64,000 nt of DNA from Polycladospora coralii. GTDB taxonomy: Bacteria; Bacillota; Bacilli; Thermoactinomycetales; Thermoactinomycetaceae. The stretch spans positions 741,321-805,320 of the forward strand of contig NZ_JACXAG020000001.1 in NCBI RefSeq assembly GCF_014773435.2. The letters run 5' to 3'. Made by a program: the position numbers and the translations under genes. Under the pieces are notes generated by a model, which was not told the DNA's origin, did not search any database, and worked only from the letters and a program-made list of their open reading frames with translations. This document shows, piece after piece, positions 56,368 to 64,000 of this stretch. The first letter of the stretch is position 1; every line of letters begins with the position of its first letter.

Positions 56368-57710
56368 TTACTTTCCATAAGGTACACTAACCACATTGTT
56401 TCCTAAAAAATACTCGCCGCCTGCATCATCTAACACATATTCAACTAGCCATTTCTTTTTCTGCTCACTGTAAACGAGTGTAATTTTTTGAATCGTTTCT
56501 CTTTCTTTGGTTTGAAACTTTTTTTCATAATAGAGAAAGGGCGTGAGTGTATTGCGAAAATAGACAGTTAACTCCATCTTATACTGACCTTCTACCTCAT
56601 AAAAACGGGCATGATCAAAATCCACTTTAGTCTCAATGGCCTTTCCACGATATATAATATATGGATTTTCATATGGACTTTCATTTTGAAAAATAATCTT
56701 AAAGGAATCGGTAACCGTAACCATGTTATGCACTTTTTTTGAATAGAGTGCGTCAATCACTTCGGCTTGATAACGATGAAGCAGCTCAGTTATTTTCTTT
56801 TTCTCTACTTCATCACTATAGGGAGTAGGTGAAATATCTATTTTAGAGGTATCTTTGGAGATGGCCGTTACCTCACTCTGAGATTCTCCCCATGGAAATG
56901 TTTTCCGACCGTAAATCTTTAGTTTTCCATCCCGTGTTACAGGTCCAAATTGATCATCATCTTTAAAAGTTTGTTTAAGTGGCTTTTCATTTACAAAAAC
57001 TTGGACATCATTAAAGTTGGTCTTAATTTGAACCATTGATTTTTCAAAGGAAAGCGATACGTCAATATTGCGGCTTGGCTCTCCTAAAACGATTGCCTCT
57101 TCTTTTTTATGTAACTTTGTATATGGAAATGTTTTTTCGGCCGTGATTGTGTACAACCCTGGCATAATGGGTCCGTGCTTGTATTCCATCTGTTCCTTTT
57201 TACTCTGAAAAATCTTTTTCTGATTCACATGAACGATTGTACCTTCATCATGTGTGACGATATTCAAGTAATACCGACGAACACCAATCGAGTAAGTCTT
57301 CCATAAGATATAATCATGTTCTTTTACGTAAAAATCTCCTACTTGAATGGCTTGTTCGAAAGTAGGTTCACCCATACCTATAAGCTCATCCGGACTTAGA
57401 GAAGTCTGATATTGATAGATATGTAGATCAAAAGCTTGCGAGAGTTGCTTTGCATAAGATTGATTTTTTTTACATATGTAGATAGTTGTTTAAGTTGTCC
57501 CGTCTGAATGACCATACGTTCATCATCACTTTCGATCAATTCATGTAACAACTCCGTATCCTCGTTTTGAAGCGCCGTCATAAAACGGTTTACTGTTTCT
57601 TGGGGTCCTGCTTGTACACCGTACAAAGCAACCACGCCCACGATTAAAACCAAGCCGATTACAATACTTAGCAACACAGCTTTTTTCTTTTTTTGAGCTA
57701 CTAAATTCAA
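56368..57710 (-). pseudogene. tcaA: TcaA-like membrane protein gene, frameshifted at A8
   Basis: The N-terminal frame (57396-57710) has a membrane helix (LLSIVIGLVLIVGVVALYGV) and the TcaA start domain (PQETVNRFMTALQNEDTELL). After TYVKK the frame breaks in an A8 run (57464-57471). The other frame then reads NQSYAKQLSQAFDLHIYQYQ and continues without stop to 56368. With one A added the gene is 448 codons, the size of TcaA, a membrane protein linked to teicoplanin susceptibility in staphylococci. Probably intact in vivo if the run is miscalled. Start TTG. Confidence 0.75.
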
Positions 57711-57907
57711 TCTGATTCCCCCCCTCTACTCGAGTAAATAAATCTTCAATCACAATATAAATAAGCTGTTCCTTTTAATATGAAATAATAAAATAAATTT
57801 TCACTGTATTAATTATATACGAATAACATAATTTATGTTTAATTAAATCGGAAATTTTTCTCTATCTTGCTTTTTTTATGTTCATGACCGGTTGGTAGAG
57901 GCCAAAT

Positions 57908-57941
57908 CAAAAAGTCTCAGCCACATGGCTGAGACTTTTTG
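57908..57941 (-). terminator. Terminator of the subtilase gene
   Basis: 16-bp perfect arms with a 2-nt loop; on the minus strand the stem ends in T5. Lies 2 bp after the stop of the subtilase gene. Confidence 0.85.
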
Positions 57942-57942
57942 A

Positions 57943-60105
57943 TTACTCGGTATGAAAGTAATAAGGGATCCGAATTTCTTTCCGGCTTTCTTGCTCGCCA
58001 CCAGCTACTTCAACTGTTAAATACCCTTGATACTCCCCTGCTTCATGCGCTTCAGTTACCACTTCAAAAGTGCGCGATTTTTCTTGGCCTAAAATAATAA
58101 CCGATTTACTTGTGCTTACAATTTTGTCGTTGTCAGATTTTATGTGATACATCATTAACTGGTCTGTAGGATTTTTTATCGTAAGTGTCATTTTTTTCTT
58201 TTCTTTTGCCTTCATTTTGCCAAAGCTGAGGCTAGATGGATAAGCCAAGGCGGGAGCATGAGATGCAGCCGTAACATCAATCACACCTGCTCCCACCTCA
58301 ACGGGCAATGGTTTACTTTGGGGATTCTTAGCTGTTGCCATGAGTGCTGACTTAATATCCGCTGGTTGCCAATTTGGATGTGCTTGTAACAAAAGGGCTG
58401 CGGCACCCGCTACATGAGGTGACGCCATAGAAGTGCCACTTTTAGAATCAAAGCCCCCCCCTACTATACTGGAGTATACATTTACACCAACCGCTGCGAC
58501 ATCGGGTTTTAATGTATACTGAGCCGTTGGACCTCGTGATGAAAAGTCTGCAATCAAACCATCCTGTTCGGTATCAATCTCGCGTGTCTCATTCTTGTCA
58601 ATCGTAGCAGTCATTTGCTGTCCAGCTAAAATCCATTCTCCATCTTCCTTCGTCACCATGACCATAGGAATTGTGGCTGATTTATTTACATACATGTTAC
58701 TCGGTGCACCTTGCGTGTTTGCAATGAGAATCACTCCGACAGCACCTTTTTCTTGCGCATGCGTCATCTTCGTCATAAATGTGCAATCTCCACGCTTTAA
58801 CACTGCAATTTTATCCGTTAAATCCTGATTGAGGGGTTCACAACCTAATCCATCTTTCTCAGTAATCACTTGTAAGGGCGCAGAAATCTTTTGATCGATT
58901 CCCCCACCTGGCTCAGATCTACCTACTGGTAAAACACGCTCTTCGCCATCTACCATTACAGTGATCAATTTCCCAAAAAAATGTGAGTTTGAAACCGCGC
59001 CTACGGTTATCGCTTTCTCAGCTTGCCCCGGTGAACTAATCGTTGTCGAGGATGGTCCGTCATTACCAGCAGAAACCACCATGGTCATCCCTGCATCACT
59101 AGCCGAGTTGACGACTTCAATCAAGGCATCATAACCTGCATCCGCTGTTTCTCCTAGGCTTAAATTTGCAACATCCATACCGTCCTCTACAGCATCTTCG
59201 ATTGCTTTTGCTATGTAAATACTTTCGGCGCTGCAATCATGACATGGGTATACATTATAGTTTCCAAGATATGCTTTAGGTGCGACTCCGCTCAATTTTG
59301 TTTGAACGAGACCAGTTGGATCTTGAAACCCCTTGACTCCTGCAACAGTTCCCGCTACGTGTGTGCCATGTGATCGAATCGCTTCTGGTGTTGCACTTAT
59401 CTCTGATGCTACTTCATCTATCTGCGATGCAATCGGTTGATCATACTTCACATCAGCCTCGTCACTGTACACTTTTGCTACAATCACTTTATTAGTGGTA
59501 TACTTTAGCCATTCTTTTTTTTGTACTTTGGGATAGCCCGTTGGCATAGTCAAGGAATCGTCATTGAAAAACGGATGACCTTGATCAATTCCACTATCGA
59601 TAATGGCTACTTTCACATCTTCACCATCATAGCCAGCTTCCCACATTGGCAGATTATTTATAATAGCATGGCTTTTATTTACGAGCGGGCGATACTGCTT
59701 ACTTTCAATCACACGCTTCACGTCAGGTGCATTTTGAAGTGCTTTGGCTTCTTCCGCATTTGCTTTTACAGCGATCCCATTAAATGTGAGTGAATATTCG
59801 GCTACAATTTTTGATCCTTTTACATTTTTTTGTATATACGCTTTTAGCTCAGTCCGTTTTCGCTCCAAATAAGATCGATATTTTTTGACTGAATCTTCAT
59901 TTACATCTAGTCTCTCATTTGCACTGATTTTAGTCGCCTGATATCCTTGCACATCACCTTCATAGGAAGCAACTGGCAAGTGATCTAATTGAACAAAATA
60001 ATACTTATCTTGATCGATTGCCGCCACAGCTCGTAAAGGAACACCCGACAAAACAATTGCCGTCATCAGTACAGCAGATAAAGCAATAACTCCAATTTTT
60101 CTCAT
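57943..60105 (-). CDS. Secreted subtilisin-like serine protease (S8, Vpr-like)
   Basis: 720-residue exported protease: signal peptide (1-29, ending VAA), inhibitor-like propeptide (about 35-145), then the S8 domain with D170 (IIDSGID), H246 (RSHGTHVAG) and Ser of SGTSMASPHVAG (about 565). A PA domain is inserted between His and Ser (CEPLNQDLTDKIAVLKRGDC to AVGVILIANTQG), as in Vpr. A C-terminal beta domain (TLTIKNPTDQLMMYHI) follows. Catalytic residues are intact, so it is probably an active extracellular protease. Confidence 0.94.
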   Translation of the reverse strand: MRKIGVIALSAVLMTAIVLSGVPLRAVAAIDQDKYYFVQLDHLPVASYEGDVQGYQATKISANERLDVNEDSVKKYRSYLERKRTELKAYIQKNVKGSKIVAEYSLTFNGIAVKANAEEAKALQNAPDVKRVIESKQYRPLVNKSHAIINNLPMWEAGYDGEDVKVAIIDSGIDQGHPFFNDDSLTMPTGYPKVQKKEWLKYTTNKVIVAKVYSDEADVKYDQPIASQIDEVASEISATPEAIRSHGTHVAGTVAGVKGFQDPTGLVQTKLSGVAPKAYLGNYNVYPCHDCSAESIYIAKAIEDAVEDGMDVANLSLGETADAGYDALIEVVNSASDAGMTMVVSAGNDGPSSTTISSPGQAEKAITVGAVSNSHFFGKLITVMVDGEERVLPVGRSEPGGGIDQKISAPLQVITEKDGLGCEPLNQDLTDKIAVLKRGDCTFMTKMTHAQEKGAVGVILIANTQGAPSNMYVNKSATIPMVMVTKEDGEWILAGQQMTATIDKNETREIDTEQDGLIADFSSRGPTAQYTLKPDVAAVGVNVYSSIVGGGFDSKSGTSMASPHVAGAAALLLQAHPNWQPADIKSALMATAKNPQSKPLPVEVGAGVIDVTAASHAPALAYPSSLSFGKMKAKEKKKMTLTIKNPTDQLMMYHIKSDNDKIVSTSKSVIILGQEKSRTFEVVTEAHEAGEYQGYLTVEVAGGEQESRKEIRIPYYFHTE

Positions 60106-60438
60106 ACAATCCCCCTTCTATCATTCTAGCACTTGGATTTACTATCGTTCTAAGAATATGATAACATCCATTTATTGTTTAGAGTGAATGTTTTTATTTA
60201 AATTATTTAATTAACAAATATTGTCACATACTCCTTGTGTAACGCTCTTAAAAAGAGATTCAGCTCCCCACTCCCAATAGCTTCTTTATGTATATTATAT
60301 CTGAATATTAAAATGATTGCATGAGTTTTTCATTTAACTTCGCGCTTAGATCCATTTAATTACAAACATCAAAAAGTGTAGAGAAGAAGTACTTACCTTC
60401 TCTACACACGATAAACCTAGAGTCCAACTCGTTTAACA
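60106..60438. other. Intergenic region, 333 bp
   Basis: It holds the subtilase promoter region and, at its end, the terminator of the aldo/keto reductase (60371-60407). No ORF seen. Confidence 0.4.
60371..60407 (-). terminator. Terminator of the aldo/keto reductase
   Basis: On the minus strand an 11-bp stem (60397-60407 with 60376-60386) is followed by T5. Confidence 0.85.
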
Positions 60439-61281
60439 TTAAAAATCAAAATGATCTGGATCTGGCCCCACTCGATGATTTCGGTTCAATCCATCAATCT
60501 GTTCTATTTCTTCTTTCGTCAATTCAAAATCGAACACGCTAGCATTTTCAATTATGCGATGCTCTTTTGTTGATTTTGGAATGGTAACAACTTCGTTTTG
60601 CAGATCCCAACGTAAAATAATTTGGGCGACTGTTTTATTATGCTTGTTGGCAATTTCCTGTAATATTTCATTATCTAATAACTGACCTTGCATCAATGGA
60701 GACCACGCTTCTAATTGAATTCCCTTGGCTTGACAATAGGCTTGCAACTCTTTTTGTGTTAGTCGTGGATGGTATTCTACTTGATTGACCATTGGCTTGA
60801 TTTCAGCATCTTTCATCAAATGTTCTAAATGATGAATCTGAAAATTACTTACCCCAATTGCTTTTACCCTACCGTCTTGATATAACTTTTCTAACGCTCT
60901 CCAAGCATCTTTGTATTTCCTTTCAACTGGCCAGTGAATTAAATATAGATCTAAGTATTCAAGATCCAGCTTTTTTAAACTCGTTTCATAAGCAGCAATC
61001 GTTGATTCATATCCTAAGTCCGCGTTCCAAACCTTAGAAGTGACAAATAACGCTTCTCTTGATATGCCTGCTTCTGCTAAGCCTTCTTTGATTCCTTTTC
61101 CAACACCTTCTTCATTTTCATAAATTGATGCCGTATCCACACTTCGATATCCGTGTTTAATCCCTGTTTTAACAGTGCTTACAATTTCTGATCCTTCTTC
61201 GACCTTAAAAACGCCCATACCAAACCAAGGCATTTTCACACCATTATGCAAAGTTATTGTATCTTGTAAATGCTTAACCAT
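60439..61281 (-). CDS. Aldo/keto reductase, YvgN-like
   Basis: 280-residue NADPH-dependent TIM-barrel reductase of the YvgN/YtbE group, acting on glyoxals and other aldehydes. TLHNGVKMPWFGMGVFKVEEG, YRSVDTASIYENEEGVG (with the catalytic Tyr and Asp) and IPKSTKEHRIIENA (NADPH-binding) are intact. I start at ATG 61281, the family start; the frame extends to 61347 into unrelated sequence (KFHYDPIEEVKENK). The ribosome site is weak (GGGGG). Confidence 0.9.
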   Translation of the reverse strand: MVKHLQDTITLHNGVKMPWFGMGVFKVEEGSEIVSTVKTGIKHGYRSVDTASIYENEEGVGKGIKEGLAEAGISREALFVTSKVWNADLGYESTIAAYETSLKKLDLEYLDLYLIHWPVERKYKDAWRALEKLYQDGRVKAIGVSNFQIHHLEHLMKDAEIKPMVNQVEYHPRLTQKELQAYCQAKGIQLEAWSPLMQGQLLDNEILQEIANKHNKTVAQIILRWDLQNEVVTIPKSTKEHRIIENASVFDFELTKEEIEQIDGLNRNHRVGPDPDHFDF

Positions 61282-61638
61282 AAATAATAGAGCCCCCAAG
61301 ATTTTATTTTCTTTTACTTCCTCGATTGGATCGTAGTGAAATTTCACAGGTTCCAGATCACCGATATGGTGTAGCCATGAGTGTCACACAGTGCGGTGAG
61401 TGAATTAAATTATAAGTTAAACTTCTAACCTGAGATTCGTTACAAACTCAAACTGTACACAAGATCAAGATAGGGAGGTAAGTGGCTTTACATATTATTC
61501 CCTCCCTTTTGCTGTTATACATGTGGAAGTTTTCTTTTCAACACCTTACAAAGACAGCCCTTAATCATCTTTTGCTATGCGTTTTATCAGTCATGGAATG
61601 TAGAGCTGAAAACGCTTGAACGCGAAATAGAGTAGCGT

Positions 61639-61800
61639 ATGATGGATATCGATAAGCAAAATGGTCACGCTTCTAAACTTATACAACATCAAGGTATTAC
61701 CCGCTTCATTCGTGAAGGAAACATCGTTTATATTGATACCTACAACGTGGATACTTTAAAAATGAATGACGCGTTAATCCGATGGGTGAATCCACTTTAA
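61639..61800 (+). pseudogene. Remnant ORF (53 aa)
   Basis: Frame reading DIDKQNGHASKLIQHQGITR, FIREGNIVYIDTYNV, ALIRWVNPL. The same frame runs upstream as QSWNVELKTLEREIE before a TAG at about 61633. So it looks like the end of a broken gene. No ribosome site. Family not recognised. Confidence 0.25.
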
Positions 61801-61951
61801 GTCTCTTATCCCTTTGTGATGCAACAAAAGTGAAAGCTGATTTCTTAAAATCAATATACTAAGAAGCTACTTAAAATAGTAGCAAACCACCACCACGGAT
61901 GGTACCAAAGGAAAGTCAAGGACTCAATCTACATCCTTTTTTCTGTCTAAC

Positions 61952-61985
61952 AAAAAAATAGGGCTAACTTTTGACAGTCAGCCCT
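61952..61985 (-). terminator. Terminator of the Vps62-like gene
   Basis: On the minus strand a 9-bp stem with one mismatch (61977-61985 with 61960-61968) is followed by A-T7. Confidence 0.8.
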
Positions 61986-61999
61986 ACTTTAAAAATTTC

Positions 62000-62698
62000 T
62001 TATTGTACCCTCAATCCATAAACTGGACCTACAGGCGCCGAATAATTATTTTGTGCGTAAAAGCTTCCTGAAGTTAATACATAAGGTAAATTACTTTTAA
62101 TCTGATACAAGGCTACATCCGAATTTGCTCCCGATCCACTGTCATTCCAGATCAGATCACCCACATTAACCTCTACCGTGAAGTCTTGACGAACACAAGT
62201 AATAGAAGATAACGAAGGTTTGCTATAATGATTGGTTGCAACACTTCCTAGTGATACATATCCAGCCTTACAAATGGGCCTCCATATAGAGCCGTCATTC
62301 TGTCCTCCTGATCCACTGTCATTCCAAATGAATTGAAAATCGATGGGATCCGTTAAAATTGGAGCTGCTCCTGGTACATCTTCTGCCTTAAGTCCCATAA
62401 CAAAACCAGTAGGGTTATTGTAACTCCCTTGTGCAAAGTACCCTGCGGATTTCCAACCAGGAAGGAAATCTCTTATATACCATATACTAACATCTGAATG
62501 TGAACCCGTACCTCGATCATTATAGATCTCTGTATTTACTTGCGTAAAAGAGTAAGTAAGTTTACCATTATCCTGTGTACTCTTAATCGTTTGTACATGC
62601 TGAAGTCTAGACTCTAGATCTGAATGATCTGCTCCTTCAACTTTTAAAGGAAAAAATGAGAAAGTTAAAACGATTGAAAAAATTAATAAAAAACGCAT
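62000..62698 (-). CDS. Secreted Vps62-like (DUF946) repeat protein
   Basis: 232-residue exported protein: signal peptide (MRFLLIFSIVLTFSFFPLKVEG), then two to three repeats of the Vps62/DUF946 type: IYNDRGTGSHSDVSIWYI, FIWNDSGSGGQNDGSIWRPI, LIWNDSGSGANSDVALYQI, each followed by a GY(V/F)xxGS element. The family is best known in plants and fungi, and occurs in bacterial toxins and surface proteins. A lectin-like or toxin-related role is possible. Start ATG 62698, GAAGGGA upstream. Confidence 0.78.
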   Translation of the reverse strand: MRFLLIFSIVLTFSFFPLKVEGADHSDLESRLQHVQTIKSTQDNGKLTYSFTQVNTEIYNDRGTGSHSDVSIWYIRDFLPGWKSAGYFAQGSYNNPTGFVMGLKAEDVPGAAPILTDPIDFQFIWNDSGSGGQNDGSIWRPICKAGYVSLGSVATNHYSKPSLSSITCVRQDFTVEVNVGDLIWNDSGSGANSDVALYQIKSNLPYVLTSGSFYAQNNYSAPVGPVYGLRVQ

Positions 62699-63135
62699 TG
62701 AGATCCCTTCTCTCACTTTTATTTTTAAAAATCGTTCAATAAATAAGTTCTACAATGATTAATTTTTTACCTTTATTTTCAATTTAATTGATGAGCCCAT
62801 CGATTACTTTTATTCTACTTAATAGATTGTTTTTGAGAGAAGGGAACCATTAGGAATCTATTTTCGTACAGTGATTTTTTCATTTAGAGAACTGAACAAG
62901 CAACTGGCTGTTGTTGATTTATCTTTGAAGTGGGTTCACCCACTTTTTCTAATTCAACCGCTACAACTTAGGAAGCGAATGCAGGGATAGATGCACGATC
63001 CCCCGATAATTAGGCAATCAAATATGTTCGATAAATGAAATTATAGGTCCTGCAATCGATTTTAAACTGTCAAAATTAAAATGATTGACTCGTACAATCT
63101 ACTGCTTAGGTTTATCGGCAGCTCATTTAACTAAT
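62699..63135. other. Gap of 437 bp
   Basis: No gene seen. A small stem GTGGGT/ACCCAC followed by T5 lies near 62930-62950 on the plus strand; nothing upstream needs it. Confidence 0.4.
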
Positions 63136-63615
63136 CTATCTCCTCAATCGCATCGCATGTCGAATGACATTAAAGATATAAGTGTTTTCATATTCTCCTG
63201 TCAGATATTGTGCTCCTGGGCCTTCTGCAGTAAGTAAAACATGTCCCCCTGTATGACCCCCTGTGGTCCAATCAATTGTAAACTGTTCATCGCTTCCTTT
63301 TCCATCTGGATTCATACCAATGGTTCGTTTGGTGGTTTTCACACCTGTAGCCATTGCAGTAGCGGCTGTACCCGAATCAGTCTGGAATGAGCCCGCAGAA
63401 CCTGTAAATGCCAGATCCATTGCTAAATCCTCATTTAATCCCACTGAGTGCATACGAATGGCATCACGGTGATCGGGCCCCATACCGTCCCCGACAAATA
63501 AAATGACATTCTTCGCTATAGGTCGGCTGAATCTGAAATGATCTTGTCCATTTAACGCATACGTTGGCATAGATGAAGCGATAATAAGTGCCCCCAACTT
63601 GATCGTCTTCTTCAC
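63136..63615 (-). pseudogene. Alkaline phosphatase with large internal deletion
   Basis: Signal peptide and the first alkaline-phosphatase block (KNVILFVGDGMGPDHRD, TDSGTAATAMATGVKT with the nucleophile Ser) are followed directly by the C-terminal block (WTTGGHTGGHVLLTAEGPG). About 250-300 residues in between, with several metal ligands, are missing, though the frame stays open to the normal end. AAGGGAG precedes the ATG. Unlikely to be catalytic. Confidence 0.78.
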
Positions 63616-63719
63616 CGAATCTCTCCCTTTTAGATATGATTACTTAACTTCAGAAATCATATCTAAACGAGATTAAGCTTTCATTAATCTAATAAATTTG
63701 TTTATCCAATATAGCTGAG

Positions 63720-64000
63720 AATACTCCTACCTCAACGAAGTAGGTGGGGGATGAATCAGCTTCGGACCAGGGAATGGGGTCCCCTCTCACAAGTCCGAGA
63801 TGTGCTATAATCCTACTAGAGAGGTGATCGATATGATGCGTACCTATCAGTTTAAGCTGGAGCCGAACAAGGAGCAGATTGAAAAGATTGAATGGACACT
63901 CTCCATGTGTCGTTGGCTCTATAACGCGATGTTAGAACAGAGAAAATTTGCCTATGAGAAACGAAGTCAGACAGTGAATTACAGCAAACAAGCCAATGAG
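63720..64000 (+). mobile_element. IS605-type element, left end and tnpB start (partial)
   Basis: Left-end-like hairpin CCTAC..GTAGG at 63727-63745, then a second stem near 63770-63805, and a tnpB start. The element continues beyond the window. Differs in sequence from the copy at 25279. Confidence 0.72.
63833..64000 (+). CDS. tnpB: TnpB (IS605 OrfB), N-terminal part
   Basis: 56 codons at the window edge reading RTYQFKLEPNKEQIEKIEWT, then SMCRWLYNAMLEQRKFAYEK, clearly the start of TnpB. GAGAGGTG lies before tandem ATGs. The catalytic RuvC part is outside the window. A tnpA gene does not precede it, so it may be an IS1341-type element. Confidence 0.88.
   Translation, partial: MMRTYQFKLEPNKEQIEKIEWTLSMCRWLYNAMLEQRKFAYEKRSQTVNYSKQANE

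Larger units (their letters stand above)
61348..61999. other. Gap of 652 bp with coding remnants
   Basis: Two stretches look formerly coding: the minus-strand extension above 61281 (HHIGDLEPVKFHYDPIEEVK) and a plus-strand stretch at about 61550-61800. A GGGAGG/CCTCCC hairpin with TTTT lies near 61470-61510. Nothing intact. Confidence 0.4.

Noticed and set aside
57541..57753. 70-aa minus-strand ORF over the tcaA start
   Set aside because: Another frame of tcaA; the frame with the membrane helix and TcaA motifs is the real one.
1..64000. CRISPR array or complete antiphage operon
   Set aside because: I found no regularly spaced direct repeats and no cas or restriction genes; the palindromes seen are single hairpins.

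Overview
The window comes from a low-GC, endospore-forming Gram-positive bacterium of the order Bacillales. The spore genes are the clearest sign: a cwlJ-gerQ pair, a CotA-type laccase and a Gmad2+SPOR protein. YhzD-, YqgQ-, YtoQ- and YvgN-like proteins, TcaA and several lipoproteins agree with this. The several YVTN propeller proteins and the mix of genes would fit a Thermoactinomycetaceae-like or related lineage, but that is inference and no rRNA is present to settle it.

Layout. 1-10.3 kb: housekeeping and envelope genes (GNAT, CWB2 surface protein, RecQ, two MBL-fold enzymes including RNase Z, a HAD phosphatase, an MFS/ADC-family pair, a YhzD-like protein). 10.4-13.3 kb: two YVTN beta-propeller genes facing each other, one frameshifted at a poly-A run. 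13.7-18.4 kb: a four-gene unit (YdjC deacetylase, LDH/MDH-like protein, family-1 glycosyltransferase, VAO-type flavoenzyme) that looks like a small pathway for a glycosylated or sugar-derived product. 18.5-23.2 kb: EEP-family phosphatase/nuclease, YyaL-like thioredoxin protein, a vanadium-haloperoxidase-like PAP2 enzyme. 23.6-29.2 kb: a mobile-element graveyard with a deleted IS982-like element, a decayed IS200/IS605 element whose TnpB is split by a small MITE-like insert with a 7-bp target duplication, cotA, and an internally deleted IS605 derivative. 29.3-41 kb: small enzymes, lipoproteins, spore/SPOR protein, IS5 relic and several small ORFs, including two tiny cationic peptides at 39.7-39.9 kb. 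41-45 kb: a sigma-54 activator with an ACT-like domain next to a methionine gamma-lyase-like gene that has a recognisable -24/-12 promoter. 45-51 kb: tRNA-Leu, an inositol-monophosphatase gene with an internal TAG, a trypsin-like protease, and a sulfate operon (49-aa ORF, TauE/SafE permease, sat). 51-55 kb: gerQ/cwlJ and an Hsp90-like ATPase coupled to a helical-repeat partner. 55-64 kb: lipoprotein, frameshifted tcaA, a large subtilase, an aldo/keto reductase, a Vps62-like secreted protein, a deleted alkaline phosphatase, and the start of a second tnpB.

Best candidates for something undescribed are the Hsp90-like/TPR-like pair, the 13.7-18.4 kb cluster, the amphipathic 28-aa peptide with its convergent 30-aa partner, and the MITEs derived from or inserted into IS605. 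Two coding frames break at A-runs of 8 and 10 in the same sense (one A short), so sequencing undercalls must be excluded before these are called pseudogenes.
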